DNA of 64,000 bases. Source: Oscillospiraceae bacterium (GTDB lineage: Bacteria > Bacillota > Clostridia > UMGS1810). The stretch lies in assembly GCA_015068975.1 (NCBI GenBank), contig SVJM01000008.1, positions 1 through 64,000 on the forward strand. The letters are read 5' to 3'. A program made the translations under genes and the position numbers. The notes beneath the pieces are model-generated. The model did no database searches. It was given only the letters and a program-made list of their open reading frames with translations, and had not been told where the DNA came from. This document shows, one piece after another, positions 7,268 to 16,056 of this stretch; within the stretch, counting starts at the first letter, position 1, and each line of letters opens with the position of its first letter.

Positions 7268-8385
7268 TGAGCATCAATTATTCAGTTCTCAAAAATGACG
7301 AAATCGCTATTTTTAAAATGCGTTCATTATACAAAAAGTACGGCTACTCACAGTTTAAGATGAGTAAGTTTGAAGAATACGATTTGTATGTAAGAAACAA
7401 AAACTACCTTGTATCAGAAAATGTAATCACATTTACCGATACAGATGGTAAGCTTATGGCACTTAAGCCTGACGTTACTCTCTCTATTATCAAAAACTGC
7501 GATGATAATATGAAGGGTGTTACCAAGGTTTTTTATGACGAAAATGTATATAGAGTAAGCAAAGGCACAGAATCCTTCAGAGAGCTTATGCAGGTAGGTC
7601 TTGAATGTATAGGAGATGTGGACACATATTGTATATATGAAGTAATTATGCTTGCTTTAGAAAGCCTCAAGGGTATAAGCGAAGAGTATGTGCTTGATAT
7701 ATCTGATATGGACATACTTTATGAATTATTTGATAAAGCAGAGATAGATTCCAAACCGAGAAAAGAAATCATCAAATGTATCGGAGAAAAAAATACCCAC
7801 GGAATAGATCTTATCTGCAAAAACTATTCAATTGATTCTTCATTCTGCAATAAGCTTAAAAAGCTTGTTTCTCTTTTTGGAGATGTGGATGAAGTAATGA
7901 GAGAAATCAGGGATATAGTCGGTGAATCCGATTCTATCACACAACTCGAAACTATCGTAAATCTTCTTTCCAAGGCAGGATACAAGGATAATCTGAGAAT
8001 AGACTTTTCTGTTGTATCCGATGCCAATTATTATAACGGATTTGCGTTCAAGGGATTTATCAAGGGTATTTCCACATGGATTCTTTCAGGCGGTCAGTAT
8101 GATAACCTTATGAAAAAGATGAAAAAAAATTCCAAAGCTATTGGTTTTGCCCTTTATCTTGATTTACTTGAGCGATTTAATGAAGAAGTGGAAGAATATG
8201 ATGTGGATACCGTTATCCTTTATGATGAAAAATCAGACATTGATGCTCTTAATGATGCTGTAAAGATGCTTACATCAGGCGGAAAGAGTGTGATATGTCT
8301 TAAAGAAGTTACATCAGGGCTGAAATATAAACAGTTGTTAAGACAAAATGAGAGAGGGGTTGAAATCATTGAAAACAATGCTTAA
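7267..8385 (+). CDS. hisZ: ATP phosphoribosyltransferase regulatory subunit
   Basis: A 372-residue paralogue of histidyl-tRNA synthetase that lacks the anticodon-binding domain. Class II features remain: a motif 2-like stretch around 'VYRVSKGTESFREL' and a later 'WILSGGQYDNLMKK'. HisZ binds short-form HisG and is needed for its catalysis and for histidine feedback. The short HisG encoded next fits this. The start overlaps the yerC stop by one base and has a GGAGG site inside the end of yerC, so translation is probably coupled. Confidence 0.92.
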   Translation: MSINYSVLKNDEIAIFKMRSLYKKYGYSQFKMSKFEEYDLYVRNKNYLVSENVITFTDTDGKLMALKPDVTLSIIKNCDDNMKGVTKVFYDENVYRVSKGTESFRELMQVGLECIGDVDTYCIYEVIMLALESLKGISEEYVLDISDMDILYELFDKAEIDSKPRKEIIKCIGEKNTHGIDLICKNYSIDSSFCNKLKKLVSLFGDVDEVMREIRDIVGESDSITQLETIVNLLSKAGYKDNLRIDFSVVSDANYYNGFAFKGFIKGISTWILSGGQYDNLMKKMKKNSKAIGFALYLDLLERFNEEVEEYDVDTVILYDEKSDIDALNDAVKMLTSGGKSVICLKEVTSGLKYKQLLRQNERGVEIIENNA

Positions 8386-9010
8386 TGTGGCACTTCCCAA
8401 GGGAAGACTTGGACAAAAGGTCTATGATATGTTTGAAAAAGCAGGTTTTGAATGTCCTTCTATCAAAGAAAACAACAGAAAGCTTATCTTCGAAAACGAA
8501 GAAAAGTGCGTAAGATATTTCTGGGTGAAGCCATCAGATGTGGCTATATATGTAGAGAGAGGTGCGGCAGATATAGGTGTCTGCGGCAAGGATATCCTTC
8601 TCGAATATGAGCCTGATATATATGAGCTTCTTGACCTTCAGATAGGCAAATGCAGAATGGCAGTTGCAGCAAAAAAAGATTTCAGAGACGATACCAGATC
8701 AACCCTTAAGGTAGCAACCAAATTTCAGAATATTGCCAAGAATTTTTATTCAAAAAAGGGCAGAGATATAGATATAATTCATCTTAACGGATCTATAGAG
8801 ATAGCACCCATACTTGATCTTTCTGATGTTATAGTGGATATCGTAGAGACAGGTGCAACACTTAAAGAAAACAACCTTGAGGTATTTGATACTATTGTAC
8901 CTATAAGCGCACGTCTTATAGCAAATAAGGCAAATTATAAGTTTAAGGAACAGGAAATAAGAAGGCTTACAGATGACCTTACAAAGCAAGTTTCTGAAGG
9001 AGAAAACTAA
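8378..9010 (+). CDS. hisG: ATP phosphoribosyltransferase, short form catalytic subunit
   Basis: A 210-residue short-form HisG, which catalyses the first step of histidine synthesis, ATP plus PRPP to phosphoribosyl-ATP. Visible motifs are 'LNVALPKGRLG' at the N-terminus, 'GVCGKDILLE', and the PRPP-binding 'DIVETGATLKENNL'. The regulatory C-terminal domain of long HisG is absent, in line with hisZ next door. The ATG at 8378 overlaps the hisZ end by eight bases. An in-frame TTG at 8369 has a better-spaced GAGAGGGG site and may be the real start, adding three residues. Confidence 0.93.
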   Translation: MLNVALPKGRLGQKVYDMFEKAGFECPSIKENNRKLIFENEEKCVRYFWVKPSDVAIYVERGAADIGVCGKDILLEYEPDIYELLDLQIGKCRMAVAAKKDFRDDTRSTLKVATKFQNIAKNFYSKKGRDIDIIHLNGSIEIAPILDLSDVIVDIVETGATLKENNLEVFDTIVPISARLIANKANYKFKEQEIRRLTDDLTKQVSEGEN

Positions 9011-9012
9011 CA

Positions 9013-10290
9013 ATGATAAAGATACTTAAATATGGTGAGATTGACAATCAGGAGATTTTTGAAAGGGCAGTTGATACAGACAATGTAGAAGAAATTGTAT
9101 CAGCCATTATCAGTGATGTAAAAGAAAATGGAGACAAAGCTCTTATTAAATACGCAGAGAAATTTGACAAAGCAAAGATAGACAATCTCATTGTTTCAAA
9201 AGAAGAAATAGAAGAAGCAGTTAAGTCTGTTGACGAAGAATTCATAAGAATACTTAAAAGAGCTGCAGAAAATATCCGTATGTTTCATCAGAAGCAGGTA
9301 AGAAACAGCTTTATAATGAATGAACAAAATGGCGTAGTCACAGGACAGAAGATTATCCCTGTTGACAGGGCAGGTCTGTATGTACCGGGTGGTACTGCGG
9401 CATATCCTTCTACTGTACTTATGGATTCTATTCCTGCAAAGATTGCAGGAGTAAGAGAAGTTGTTATGGTTACACCACCTATGAGTGATGGCAAAATCAA
9501 TCCGGTAATACTTGCAGCAGCATATATTGCAGGCGTGGATACTATTATCAAAACAGGCGGTGCTCAGGCAATCGCTGCTCTTGCATATGGTACTGAGTCT
9601 GTACCTAAGGTGGACAAAATAGTAGGACCTGGAAATAAGTTCGTGGCAGAAGCAAAGAAACAGGTATTCGGTCAGGTTTCTATTGATATGATTGCAGGCC
9701 CAAGTGAAATTCTTATTGTGGCAGACGGCAAGACAAATCCAAAGTACGCCGCTGCAGATCTTCTTTCTCAGGCAGAGCACGACAGAATGGCAAGTGCAGT
9801 ATTGGTTACTGATTGTTACGATTTTGCATTGAAGGTTTCTGAAGAAATAGAAAATCAGATTCCAGAGCTTTTAAGATGCGATATTGCAAGAGCATCTATA
9901 GATAATAATGGTAAGATAATTGTGTGTGAAAATCTTGATACTGCAATAGATATTTCAAACGAAATTGCTCCGGAACACCTTGAGCTTTGTGTGGACAATC
10001 CATTTGATTATCTTGACAAAATCCGTCACGCAGGAAGCATCTTTATGGGAAGAAATTGTCCTGAGGCACTTGGTGACTATATGGCAGGACCAAATCATAC
10101 ACTTCCTACAAGCGGTACTGCAAGATTTTCAAGTCCCTTGTCAGTTGACGATTTCGTGAAGAAAACACAGTATACATACTACACAAAGGATGCGTTGAAG
10201 GATATTGCATACGACGTGGAATACTTTGCCACCAAAGAGGGGCTTACAGCTCACGCGAAAAGTGCTGTAATAAGGCTGGAGGAGAAATAA
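9013..10290 (+). CDS. hisD: Histidinol dehydrogenase
   Basis: A 425-residue protein, normal length for HisD, a zinc enzyme that oxidises L-histidinol to L-histidine in two NAD-dependent steps. Visible family blocks include 'RAGLYVPGGTAAYPSTVLM', 'KIVGPGNKFVAEAK', 'DMIAGPSEIL', 'SQAEHD' and 'APEHLEL', which carry the substrate, zinc and catalytic His/Glu residues. It begins two bases after the hisG stop codon with an AGGAGAA site at the end of hisG. Confidence 0.96.
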   Translation: MIKILKYGEIDNQEIFERAVDTDNVEEIVSAIISDVKENGDKALIKYAEKFDKAKIDNLIVSKEEIEEAVKSVDEEFIRILKRAAENIRMFHQKQVRNSFIMNEQNGVVTGQKIIPVDRAGLYVPGGTAAYPSTVLMDSIPAKIAGVREVVMVTPPMSDGKINPVILAAAYIAGVDTIIKTGGAQAIAALAYGTESVPKVDKIVGPGNKFVAEAKKQVFGQVSIDMIAGPSEILIVADGKTNPKYAAADLLSQAEHDRMASAVLVTDCYDFALKVSEEIENQIPELLRCDIARASIDNNGKIIVCENLDTAIDISNEIAPEHLELCVDNPFDYLDKIRHAGSIFMGRNCPEALGDYMAGPNHTLPTSGTARFSSPLSVDDFVKKTQYTYYTKDALKDIAYDVEYFATKEGLTAHAKSAVIRLEEK

Positions 10291-10321
10291 AAATCCATTT
10301 ACAAAAGGAGTTATCATACAT

Positions 10322-11374
10322 ATGAGCAGGTTTTTTTCTACCAAATACAATGGACTTACTCCATATACACCGGGAGAACAGCCAAAGATAGATAACCTTA
10401 TAAAACTTAATACAAACGAGTCACCTTATCCGCCTTCCGAGAAGGCCTTTGAAGAAGGTAAGAAGGCTATGAATAAATTAAATCTCTATTCCGATCCTGA
10501 ATGTAAGATATTGCACGAAAAACTATCAGAGATACTCGGTGTGAAATCCTCTCAGGTGCTATGTACAAATGGCTCAGACGAAATACTGAATTTTGCATTT
10601 ATGGCTTTTTGTGACAAGGATCATCCTATTGTATTTCCTGATATCACATATGGCTTTTATCCTGTGTTTGCAGAGCTTAACAATATCCCTTATGAAGAAA
10701 TTCCCTTAAAGGATGATTTCTCCATTGATCCTGAGGATTATATAGGCATAAACAAAAATATTGTAATAGCTAATCCAAATGCGCCTACAGGTATGTGTAT
10801 GCCGCTTTCTGATATAGAAAGGATTGTTAAGTCCAATCCTGATAATATAGTGATAATAGACGAAGCGTATGTGGATTTTGGAGGAGAGAGTGCAGTTTGT
10901 CTTATAGATAAATATGACAACCTTTTAGTCACACAGACATTTTCCAAATCCCGTTCATTTGCAGGTGCAAGACTTGGTTTTGGTGTGGCTTGTGATAGCA
11001 TTATTAACGACCTGAATACTATCAAGTATTCTACCAATCCTTACAATATCAATATGATGACGATGTTTGCAGGCTACGGTGTGCTTTGTGACGAGGAATA
11101 CACAAAGAAAAATATCAGAGAAATCATAAACACAAGAGAATACACTGTAAATGAGCTTAAAGACCTTGGTTTCAGTGTTCTTGATTCAAAGACAAATTTC
11201 ATTTTTGCAAAGCACTGTGAAAAAAGCGGAGAATATGTATACGGTAAATTAAGAGAAGCAGGTATCCTTGTCCGTCACTTTGACAAAGACAGGATAATGG
11301 ATTACAATCGTATAACAATAGGTACTATGGAAGATATGAAACAGATGATCACTGTTTTGAAAAATATAATTTAG
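10322..11374 (+). CDS. hisC: Histidinol-phosphate aminotransferase
   Basis: A 350-residue fold type I PLP enzyme. The PLP lysine is K209 in 'TFSKSRSFAGARLG'. Other family features are 'KLNTNESPYPPS' at ~28-39, 'ANPNAPTG' at ~150-157 and 'IIDEAYVDF' at ~178-186. It converts imidazole-acetol phosphate to histidinol phosphate. An AAGGAG site lies upstream of the ATG with a longish spacer. Position between hisD and hisB supports the assignment over other aminotransferases. Confidence 0.94.
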   Translation: MSRFFSTKYNGLTPYTPGEQPKIDNLIKLNTNESPYPPSEKAFEEGKKAMNKLNLYSDPECKILHEKLSEILGVKSSQVLCTNGSDEILNFAFMAFCDKDHPIVFPDITYGFYPVFAELNNIPYEEIPLKDDFSIDPEDYIGINKNIVIANPNAPTGMCMPLSDIERIVKSNPDNIVIIDEAYVDFGGESAVCLIDKYDNLLVTQTFSKSRSFAGARLGFGVACDSIINDLNTIKYSTNPYNINMMTMFAGYGVLCDEEYTKKNIREIINTREYTVNELKDLGFSVLDSKTNFIFAKHCEKSGEYVYGKLREAGILVRHFDKDRIMDYNRITIGTMEDMKQMITVLKNII

Positions 11375-11387
11375 AAGGTATGATATT

Positions 11388-11975
11388 ATGAGAAAAGCTG
11401 AAATAAAAAGAGATACAAAAGAGACAAAAATCTCTCTTACACTTAATCTTGATGACAAAAGCGAAGTAAACATTGATACAGGCTGTGGTTTCCTTGATCA
11501 TATGCTCACACTTTTTGCATCACATTCCAAGTGTGGATTAAGTGTTGTGTGCAATGGTGACACAGAGGTGGATTATCATCACACAGTAGAGGATATCGGC
11601 ATTTGTCTGGGACTTGCCTTAAAGGAAGCAGTTGGAGACAAAAAGGGTATCAACCGATACGGTCATATGATACTCCCTATGGATGAGGCACTTATTCTTA
11701 CTGCAGTTGATCTGTCAGGAAGAGGACATCTTCGTTATGATATGGATATCCCCACAGAAAAGGTGGGTGACTTTGATACAGAGCTTGTAGAGGAATTTTT
11801 CTTGGGCTTTGTAAGAAATGCTGAGTGTACTCTCCATATCAAGATGATAGACGGAGATAATTCTCATCACATTATCGAGGGTGCGTTTAAGTCTGTTGCA
11901 AGAAGTATCAGACAGGCAATAAATGAAGATCCCCTTGCAAAAAATGAAATACCTTCCACAAAGGGGGTACTGTGA
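11388..11975 (+). CDS. hisB: Imidazoleglycerol-phosphate dehydratase
   Basis: A 195-residue monofunctional HisB. Two metal-binding repeats are visible: 'GCGFLDHMLTLFASH' with 'DYHHTVEDIGICLG' in the first half and 'HHIIEGAFKSVARSI' in the second. It removes water from imidazole glycerol phosphate. There is no fused histidinol-phosphatase domain, unlike enterobacterial HisB, so phosphatase activity must come from another gene (see 22150). Confidence 0.96.
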   Translation: MRKAEIKRDTKETKISLTLNLDDKSEVNIDTGCGFLDHMLTLFASHSKCGLSVVCNGDTEVDYHHTVEDIGICLGLALKEAVGDKKGINRYGHMILPMDEALILTAVDLSGRGHLRYDMDIPTEKVGDFDTELVEEFFLGFVRNAECTLHIKMIDGDNSHHIIEGAFKSVARSIRQAINEDPLAKNEIPSTKGVL

Positions 11976-12583
11976 TGATAGCGATTATTGATTATGGTGT
12001 GGGAAATCTCTTTTCCCTTAAGAGCTCCTTTGAAAAAATAGGCGAAAAAGCCATTGTTACAGGGGATAAGGATGAACTCCTTAAGGCAGACAGAGTAATC
12101 CTTCCTGGAGTCGGAGCTTTTGGTGATGCTGCAGACAAGCTTAAGGAGAGCGGACTCTTCGAATTTGTAAAGGAATTAAGTAAAACAGGTAAGCCTATTA
12201 TGGGTATATGCCTTGGTATGCAGCTCCTTTTTGACAAAGGATATGAGTATGGTGAGCATGAAGGTCTTGGGTTAATCAAAGGTGAAGTGAGACCTATTTC
12301 TGATGTTATCCCAAAGGGGTTAAAAATCCCTCATATCGGTTGGAACGCTCTTAAGTTCAAGAAGGATTCAAAGATATTCAAATACTTAAATGACGGAGAT
12401 TTTGTTTATTTTGTTCATTCCTTCTATGGAGCGAACTGCGATGACAGTGTAAGTGCAGTAAGTGAATACGGAGCAGAGCTTACAGCCTCAGTTGAGAGTG
12501 GCAATGTATACGGGTGCCAGTTCCATCCGGAAAAAAGCGGAGATACAGGACTTAAGATACTTAAGGCATTCTGTGAATTATAA
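11975..12583 (+). CDS. hisH: Imidazole glycerol phosphate synthase, glutamine amidotransferase subunit
   Basis: A 202-residue class I glutamine amidotransferase. The nucleophile Cys79 lies in 'GICLGMQLLF', and the His/Glu pair is in 'CQFHPEKSG' near the C-terminus. It supplies ammonia from glutamine to HisF. The ATG overlaps the hisB stop codon (tgATGA) with a GGGGG site before it. A GTG three bases earlier is possible. Confidence 0.95.
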   Translation: MIAIIDYGVGNLFSLKSSFEKIGEKAIVTGDKDELLKADRVILPGVGAFGDAADKLKESGLFEFVKELSKTGKPIMGICLGMQLLFDKGYEYGEHEGLGLIKGEVRPISDVIPKGLKIPHIGWNALKFKKDSKIFKYLNDGDFVYFVHSFYGANCDDSVSAVSEYGAELTASVESGNVYGCQFHPEKSGDTGLKILKAFCEL

Positions 12584-12618
12584 TATACAACATAAGTTTT
12601 TGAAAGGATAGTTTGATT

Positions 12619-13332
12619 ATGGAAATTTTTCCTGCTATAGATTTGTACGACAAAAAAGCTGTAAGGCTTTATAAAGGCGATTATAATAATATGACAGTTT
12701 ATTCTGATAAGCCATGGGAAATAGCAGAAGACTTTAAGTCAAATGGTGCAAAGCACATCCATATCGTTGACCTTGAAGGAGCAAAAAGCGGTGAAACTCC
12801 AAATATTGATACAATCAAAAGGATTGTAGACAGTGTTGATCTTTTTGTAGAGGTAGGCGGTGGAATCAGAAGTATGGAAGTCATTGACAAATATGCTTCT
12901 ATCGGTGTAAATCGTGTGATACTGGGTACTGCTGCTGTGGAAAATGAAGAATTTTTAAAAGAAGCTATAGCCAAATACGGTGATATGATTGCTGTGGGAA
13001 TTGATATAAAAGACGGATATGTTGCCATTAAGGGATGGACAGAGAAGAGTCAGTATTCTGCATTCGAATTTGTAGAAAAAATGCAGAATATAGGTGTTAA
13101 AACCATTATCTGCACAGATATTTCAAAGGATGGTGCAATGAAGGGAACAAATCTTCCTCTTTATAAAGAACTCAGTGAAAAATATCACATAGACATAATT
13201 GCATCAGGCGGTGTATCTACTCTTGATGATATAAAAGGGCTTAGAAAAATGGATATATATGGTACAATAGTGGGAAAAGCCTACTATACAAAGGCTATCT
13301 CAATAAAAGAAGCAATCGAGGTGGCGAAATGA
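12619..13332 (+). CDS. hisA: Phosphoribosylformimino-5-aminoimidazole carboxamide ribotide isomerase
   Basis: A 237-residue beta/alpha barrel. Catalytic Asp8 is in 'FPAIDLYD', and the second Asp is in 'CTDISKDGAMKG'. Phosphate-binding Gly motifs are 'VGGGIRS' and 'ASGGVS'. It opens the ribose of ProFAR in an Amadori rearrangement. A TTG two codons upstream is in frame, but the ATG at 12619 follows a GAAAGGA site. The last bases overlap hisF by four. Confidence 0.94.
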   Translation: MEIFPAIDLYDKKAVRLYKGDYNNMTVYSDKPWEIAEDFKSNGAKHIHIVDLEGAKSGETPNIDTIKRIVDSVDLFVEVGGGIRSMEVIDKYASIGVNRVILGTAAVENEEFLKEAIAKYGDMIAVGIDIKDGYVAIKGWTEKSQYSAFEFVEKMQNIGVKTIICTDISKDGAMKGTNLPLYKELSEKYHIDIIASGGVSTLDDIKGLRKMDIYGTIVGKAYYTKAISIKEAIEVAK

Positions 13333-14087
13333 TAACAAAGAGAATTATCCCTTGCCTTGATGTAAGGAATGCAAGGGTGGTAAAGGGCGTTAATTTTGAG
13401 GGGCTTAATGATGTATCAAGCCCTGTTGAACTTGCGAAGTTTTATAGTGAAAATCTTGCTGATGAGCTGGTGTTCTATGATATAACCGCATCATGCGAAG
13501 AGAGAAATATATTTACAGACATTCTTTGCGAAACTGCAAGAAATGTATTTATTCCTCTTACAGTAGGTGGTGGCATTAATACTCTTGATGATTTTGACAG
13601 AGTGTTAAAATGCGGTGCAGATAAGGTAAGTGTAAATTCAGGGGCTATCAGAAATCCTGACCTTATATATCAGGCAGCGAAGCGATATGGTGATCAGTGT
13701 GTGGTCTTAAGTGCCGATATTAAACGAGTTGACGGAGAATTCCGTGTATTCGCAAAAGGCGGAAGAGAAGACACAGGTATGGAAGCAATCAGCTGGATTA
13801 AGCGTTGTGTAGACAATGGTGCAGGAGAAATCGTTGTTAATTCCATTGATACAGATGGAGTAAAGGGCGGCTTTGATATAGAAATGCTAAAAGCAGTGTG
13901 TAATGCTGTAAACGTACCTGTTATTGCATCCGGCGGTGCAGGTTGTGTCAATGATTTTGTCACACTTTTTGACCAAGTGCCTGGCGTTGATGCAGGACTT
14001 GCCGCATCAATATTCCACTTTGGAGAAGTGGCGATACCTGATCTTAAAAAAGAACTGAAAAGCAAAGGGATTAATGTAAGAATGTAA
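13329..14087 (+). CDS. hisF: Imidazole glycerol phosphate synthase, cyclase subunit
   Basis: A 252-residue beta/alpha barrel, homologous to HisA. Catalytic Asp11 lies in 'RIIPCLDVRNARVVKG', and the second Asp is in 'SIDTDGVKGGFD'. With HisH it turns PRFAR and ammonia into imidazole glycerol phosphate and AICAR. The start overlaps hisA through ATGA, typical of translational coupling. Confidence 0.96.
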   Translation: MITKRIIPCLDVRNARVVKGVNFEGLNDVSSPVELAKFYSENLADELVFYDITASCEERNIFTDILCETARNVFIPLTVGGGINTLDDFDRVLKCGADKVSVNSGAIRNPDLIYQAAKRYGDQCVVLSADIKRVDGEFRVFAKGGREDTGMEAISWIKRCVDNGAGEIVVNSIDTDGVKGGFDIEMLKAVCNAVNVPVIASGGAGCVNDFVTLFDQVPGVDAGLAASIFHFGEVAIPDLKKELKSKGINVRM

Positions 14088-14102
14088 ATGGAGGGTATAA
14101 CA

Positions 14103-14750
14103 ATGATAAATATAAATGAACTTAAATTTGACGAAAAAGGTCTTATTCCTGCAATTGTAGTGGATGCAATATCAAAAAAAGTCCTTACTCTTGCATATAT
14201 GAATGAGGAAAGTCTCAAAATATCTATAGAAAAAAACCTTACCTGTTTCTATAGCCGTTCTAGACAGGAATTGTGGCTTAAGGGTGAAACAAGCGGTAAC
14301 TATCAGCACATTGTATCTATCACAGCTGATTGTGACAATGATGCACTTGTAGTAGAGGTTGAGCCTGAAGGTCCTGCCTGTCACAAGGGTACATTTTCTT
14401 GCTTCGAAAACAGAATATATCAGAACGAAGACCTCAAGGACTTCTCATATGAAGGTCTTATGGAGCTCATTCGTGGCAGAAAGATTGACAAAAAAGAAGG
14501 CTCTTACACCACATACCTTTTCGAAAAAGGTCTTGATAAGATTCTTAAAAAGGTGGGAGAGGAGTGTACCGAGGTAATCATCGGTGCCAAATCAAATGAC
14601 AAAAAAGAAACTATCTATGAGATAGCAGACCTTTGCTATCATACAATGGTGCTTATGATAGAAATGGGAATATCCCTTGAGGACATCCACAGAGAACTTG
14701 CTTCAAGACATGTAATTGACCACAAGGTAAAACAGGAAAAAATGGTATAA
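14103..14750 (+). CDS. hisIE: Bifunctional phosphoribosyl-AMP cyclohydrolase / phosphoribosyl-ATP pyrophosphatase
   Basis: A 215-residue fusion. Residues ~1-110 are HisI, with metal ligands in '[20 protein letters not shown]' (split: 'TADCDND', 'GPACHKG') and '[17 protein letters not shown]'. Residues ~125-215 are HisE, with '[15 protein letters not shown]' and '[13 protein letters not shown]'. They catalyse the third and second steps of the pathway. An ATG at 14088 is in frame, but it overlaps the GGAGG site that serves the ATG at 14103. It is the last gene of the operon and is followed by a terminator. Confidence 0.95.
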   Translation: MININELKFDEKGLIPAIVVDAISKKVLTLAYMNEESLKISIEKNLTCFYSRSRQELWLKGETSGNYQHIVSITADCDNDALVVEVEPEGPACHKGTFSCFENRIYQNEDLKDFSYEGLMELIRGRKIDKKEGSYTTYLFEKGLDKILKKVGEECTEVIIGAKSNDKKETIYEIADLCYHTMVLMIEMGISLEDIHRELASRHVIDHKVKQEKMV

Positions 14751-14757
14751 AATAATT

Positions 14758-14791
14758 GTATTCTGCTATTTTGGCAGAATACTTCTTTTAA
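14758..14791 (+). terminator. Terminator of the his operon
   Basis: A perfect 9-bp stem (GTATTCTGC / GCAGAATAC, 14758-14766 and 14774-14782) with a 7-base loop, followed by TTCTTTT. It lies 8 bp past the hisIE stop codon. Confidence 0.85.
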
Positions 14792-14844
14792 AAGATACTT
14801 ATAATAAAGAAATATGTGTTTAATTTTAGTCTATAGGTGATAAA

Positions 14845-15771
14845 ATGAAAATTTATAATTCCATATGCGATCTCGTTGGCAAAACTCCACTTGTAGAGTT
14901 TGGTAAGCTTAAAAATGAATACAATATTTCAGGTAAACTTATTGCTAAGCTTGAATGCTTCAACCCTGCAGGCAGTGTAAAGGACAGAGTTGGTCTTAAT
15001 ATGATACTTGATGCAGAGAGAAATGGTGTTTTGAAAAAAGGAGATACCATAATTGAGCCTACAAGCGGAAATACGGGGATAGGTCTCGCATCATATGGCG
15101 CATCCAGAGGCTACAGAGTTATACTTACTATGCCTGATACTATGAGTGTGGAGAGAAGAAATCTTCTCAAGGCTTATGGTGCCCAGATCATTCTTACTGA
15201 AGGTAAGCTTGGTATGAAGGGCGCAATAGAAAAGGCAGAAGAGATACAGAAATCTATCCCGGGAAGTATCATTGCAGGGCAGTTTGTAAACAAGGCTAAT
15301 CCTGATATCCACTATCAGACTACAGGACCTGAAATATGGGAAGATACAGATGGTAAGATAGACGTATTTGTAGCGGGCATCGGTACAGGCGGTACAATCA
15401 CAGGTGTAGCAAAGTATCTTAAAGAGAAGAATCCATCCGTTAAGATCATCGGATACGAGCCTTATTCATCACCATATTTTACAAAAGGGGAAGCAGGCTC
15501 TCATAAGATACAGGGGATCGGTGCAGGATTCAAACCTTATATATATGATGAATCACTTGTGGATGAAGTGATTACAGTTAAGGACGAAGATGCATACCAC
15601 ATGGCAAATTTCCTTGCAAAAAACGAAGGAGTCCTTATAGGAGTATCATCAGGAGGAGCACTCTTTGCCGCAACAGAGATTATGAAAAGAGATGAATACA
15701 AAGACAAAACAGTAGTTGTCCTTTTGCCTGATTCGGGCGAAAGGTATCTTTCCTGCGGGCTTTTTGATTAA
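14845..15771 (+). CDS. cysK: Cysteine synthase (O-acetylserine sulfhydrylase)
   Basis: A 308-residue fold type II PLP enzyme. The PLP lysine is K46 in 'NPAGSVKDR', the substrate loop is 'TSGNTGIGLA', and the phosphate-binding loop is 'GIGTGGTITG'. It makes L-cysteine from O-acetylserine and sulfide. An AGGTGA site precedes the ATG. No cysE is adjacent. A T-box or S-box leader is not visible in the 54-bp gap to the his terminator. Downstream there is no ordinary terminator, only the multi-hairpin array starting 31 bp after the stop. Confidence 0.93.
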   Translation: MKIYNSICDLVGKTPLVEFGKLKNEYNISGKLIAKLECFNPAGSVKDRVGLNMILDAERNGVLKKGDTIIEPTSGNTGIGLASYGASRGYRVILTMPDTMSVERRNLLKAYGAQIILTEGKLGMKGAIEKAEEIQKSIPGSIIAGQFVNKANPDIHYQTTGPEIWEDTDGKIDVFVAGIGTGGTITGVAKYLKEKNPSVKIIGYEPYSSPYFTKGEAGSHKIQGIGAGFKPYIYDESLVDEVITVKDEDAYHMANFLAKNEGVLIGVSSGGALFAATEIMKRDEYKDKTVVVLLPDSGERYLSCGLFD

Positions 15772-15784
15772 ATTAATTGTAGAT

Positions 15785-15796
15785 CCTGACTTGACA
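15785..15796 (+). repeat. 12-bp flanking repeat, left copy
   Basis: CCTGACTTGACA at 15785-15796 recurs in the same orientation at 20039-20050. Bases 15788-15799 (GACTTGACACGA) also recur inverted at 19727-19738. These copies flank the block of four genes with foreign-looking codon use. Confidence 0.5.
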
Positions 15797-15802
15797 CGAA
15801 CT

Positions 15803-15981
15803 ATTGCATTGCAAAGCAATGCAATGAATTGCCTGACGGCATGAATTGAAATCTATGATTTCATGAATTGAGTCTACGACTCATGAATTGCACCTTCGGT
15901 GCATTTTAGGCAATTCAATTCATGGAGCGGAGCGAGAATTCATGGCAGAGCCAATTCATGACAAGGTCGTTGTCAATTCAT
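15803..15981 (+). repeat. Multi-hairpin array A: ATGAATTG linkers with variable mini-hairpins
   Basis: An opening 10-bp hairpin with AAA loop (15803-15825) is followed by four forward linkers ATGAATTG (15824, 15841, 15863, 15883) and then four inverted linkers, CAATTCAT or GAATTCAT (15916, 15936, 15952, 15974). Between the linkers lie tiny hairpins: GCC-TGAC-GGC, GAAATC-TAT-GATTTC, GAGTC-TAC-GACTC, GCACC-TTC-GGTGC, then a GCGGAGC element, GGC-AGA-GCC and GACAA-5-TTGTC. Forward and inverted linkers can pair, giving a closed multibranch fold. It occupies the 3' region of cysK, where no normal terminator is seen. Arrays B and C in this window share the design. Confidence 0.8.
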
Positions 15982-16056
15982 TAAACTTGATTTGCATCTA
16001 AACCTTATGTGTCGCAATATAGATATGTCGAAAATTGTCAAAATGAGGTGATGTGA

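Noticed and set aside
9196-9780. Minus-strand ORF of 194 codons inside hisD
   Set aside because: It has no ribosome-binding site, is opposite a clear gene, and its translation is low-complexity with many Cys and Tyr.
15803-15981. Array A as a CRISPR array
   Set aside because: Linkers are only 8 bases, intervals are 13-22 bases of self-complementary sequence, orientation flips in the middle, and no cas genes are near.
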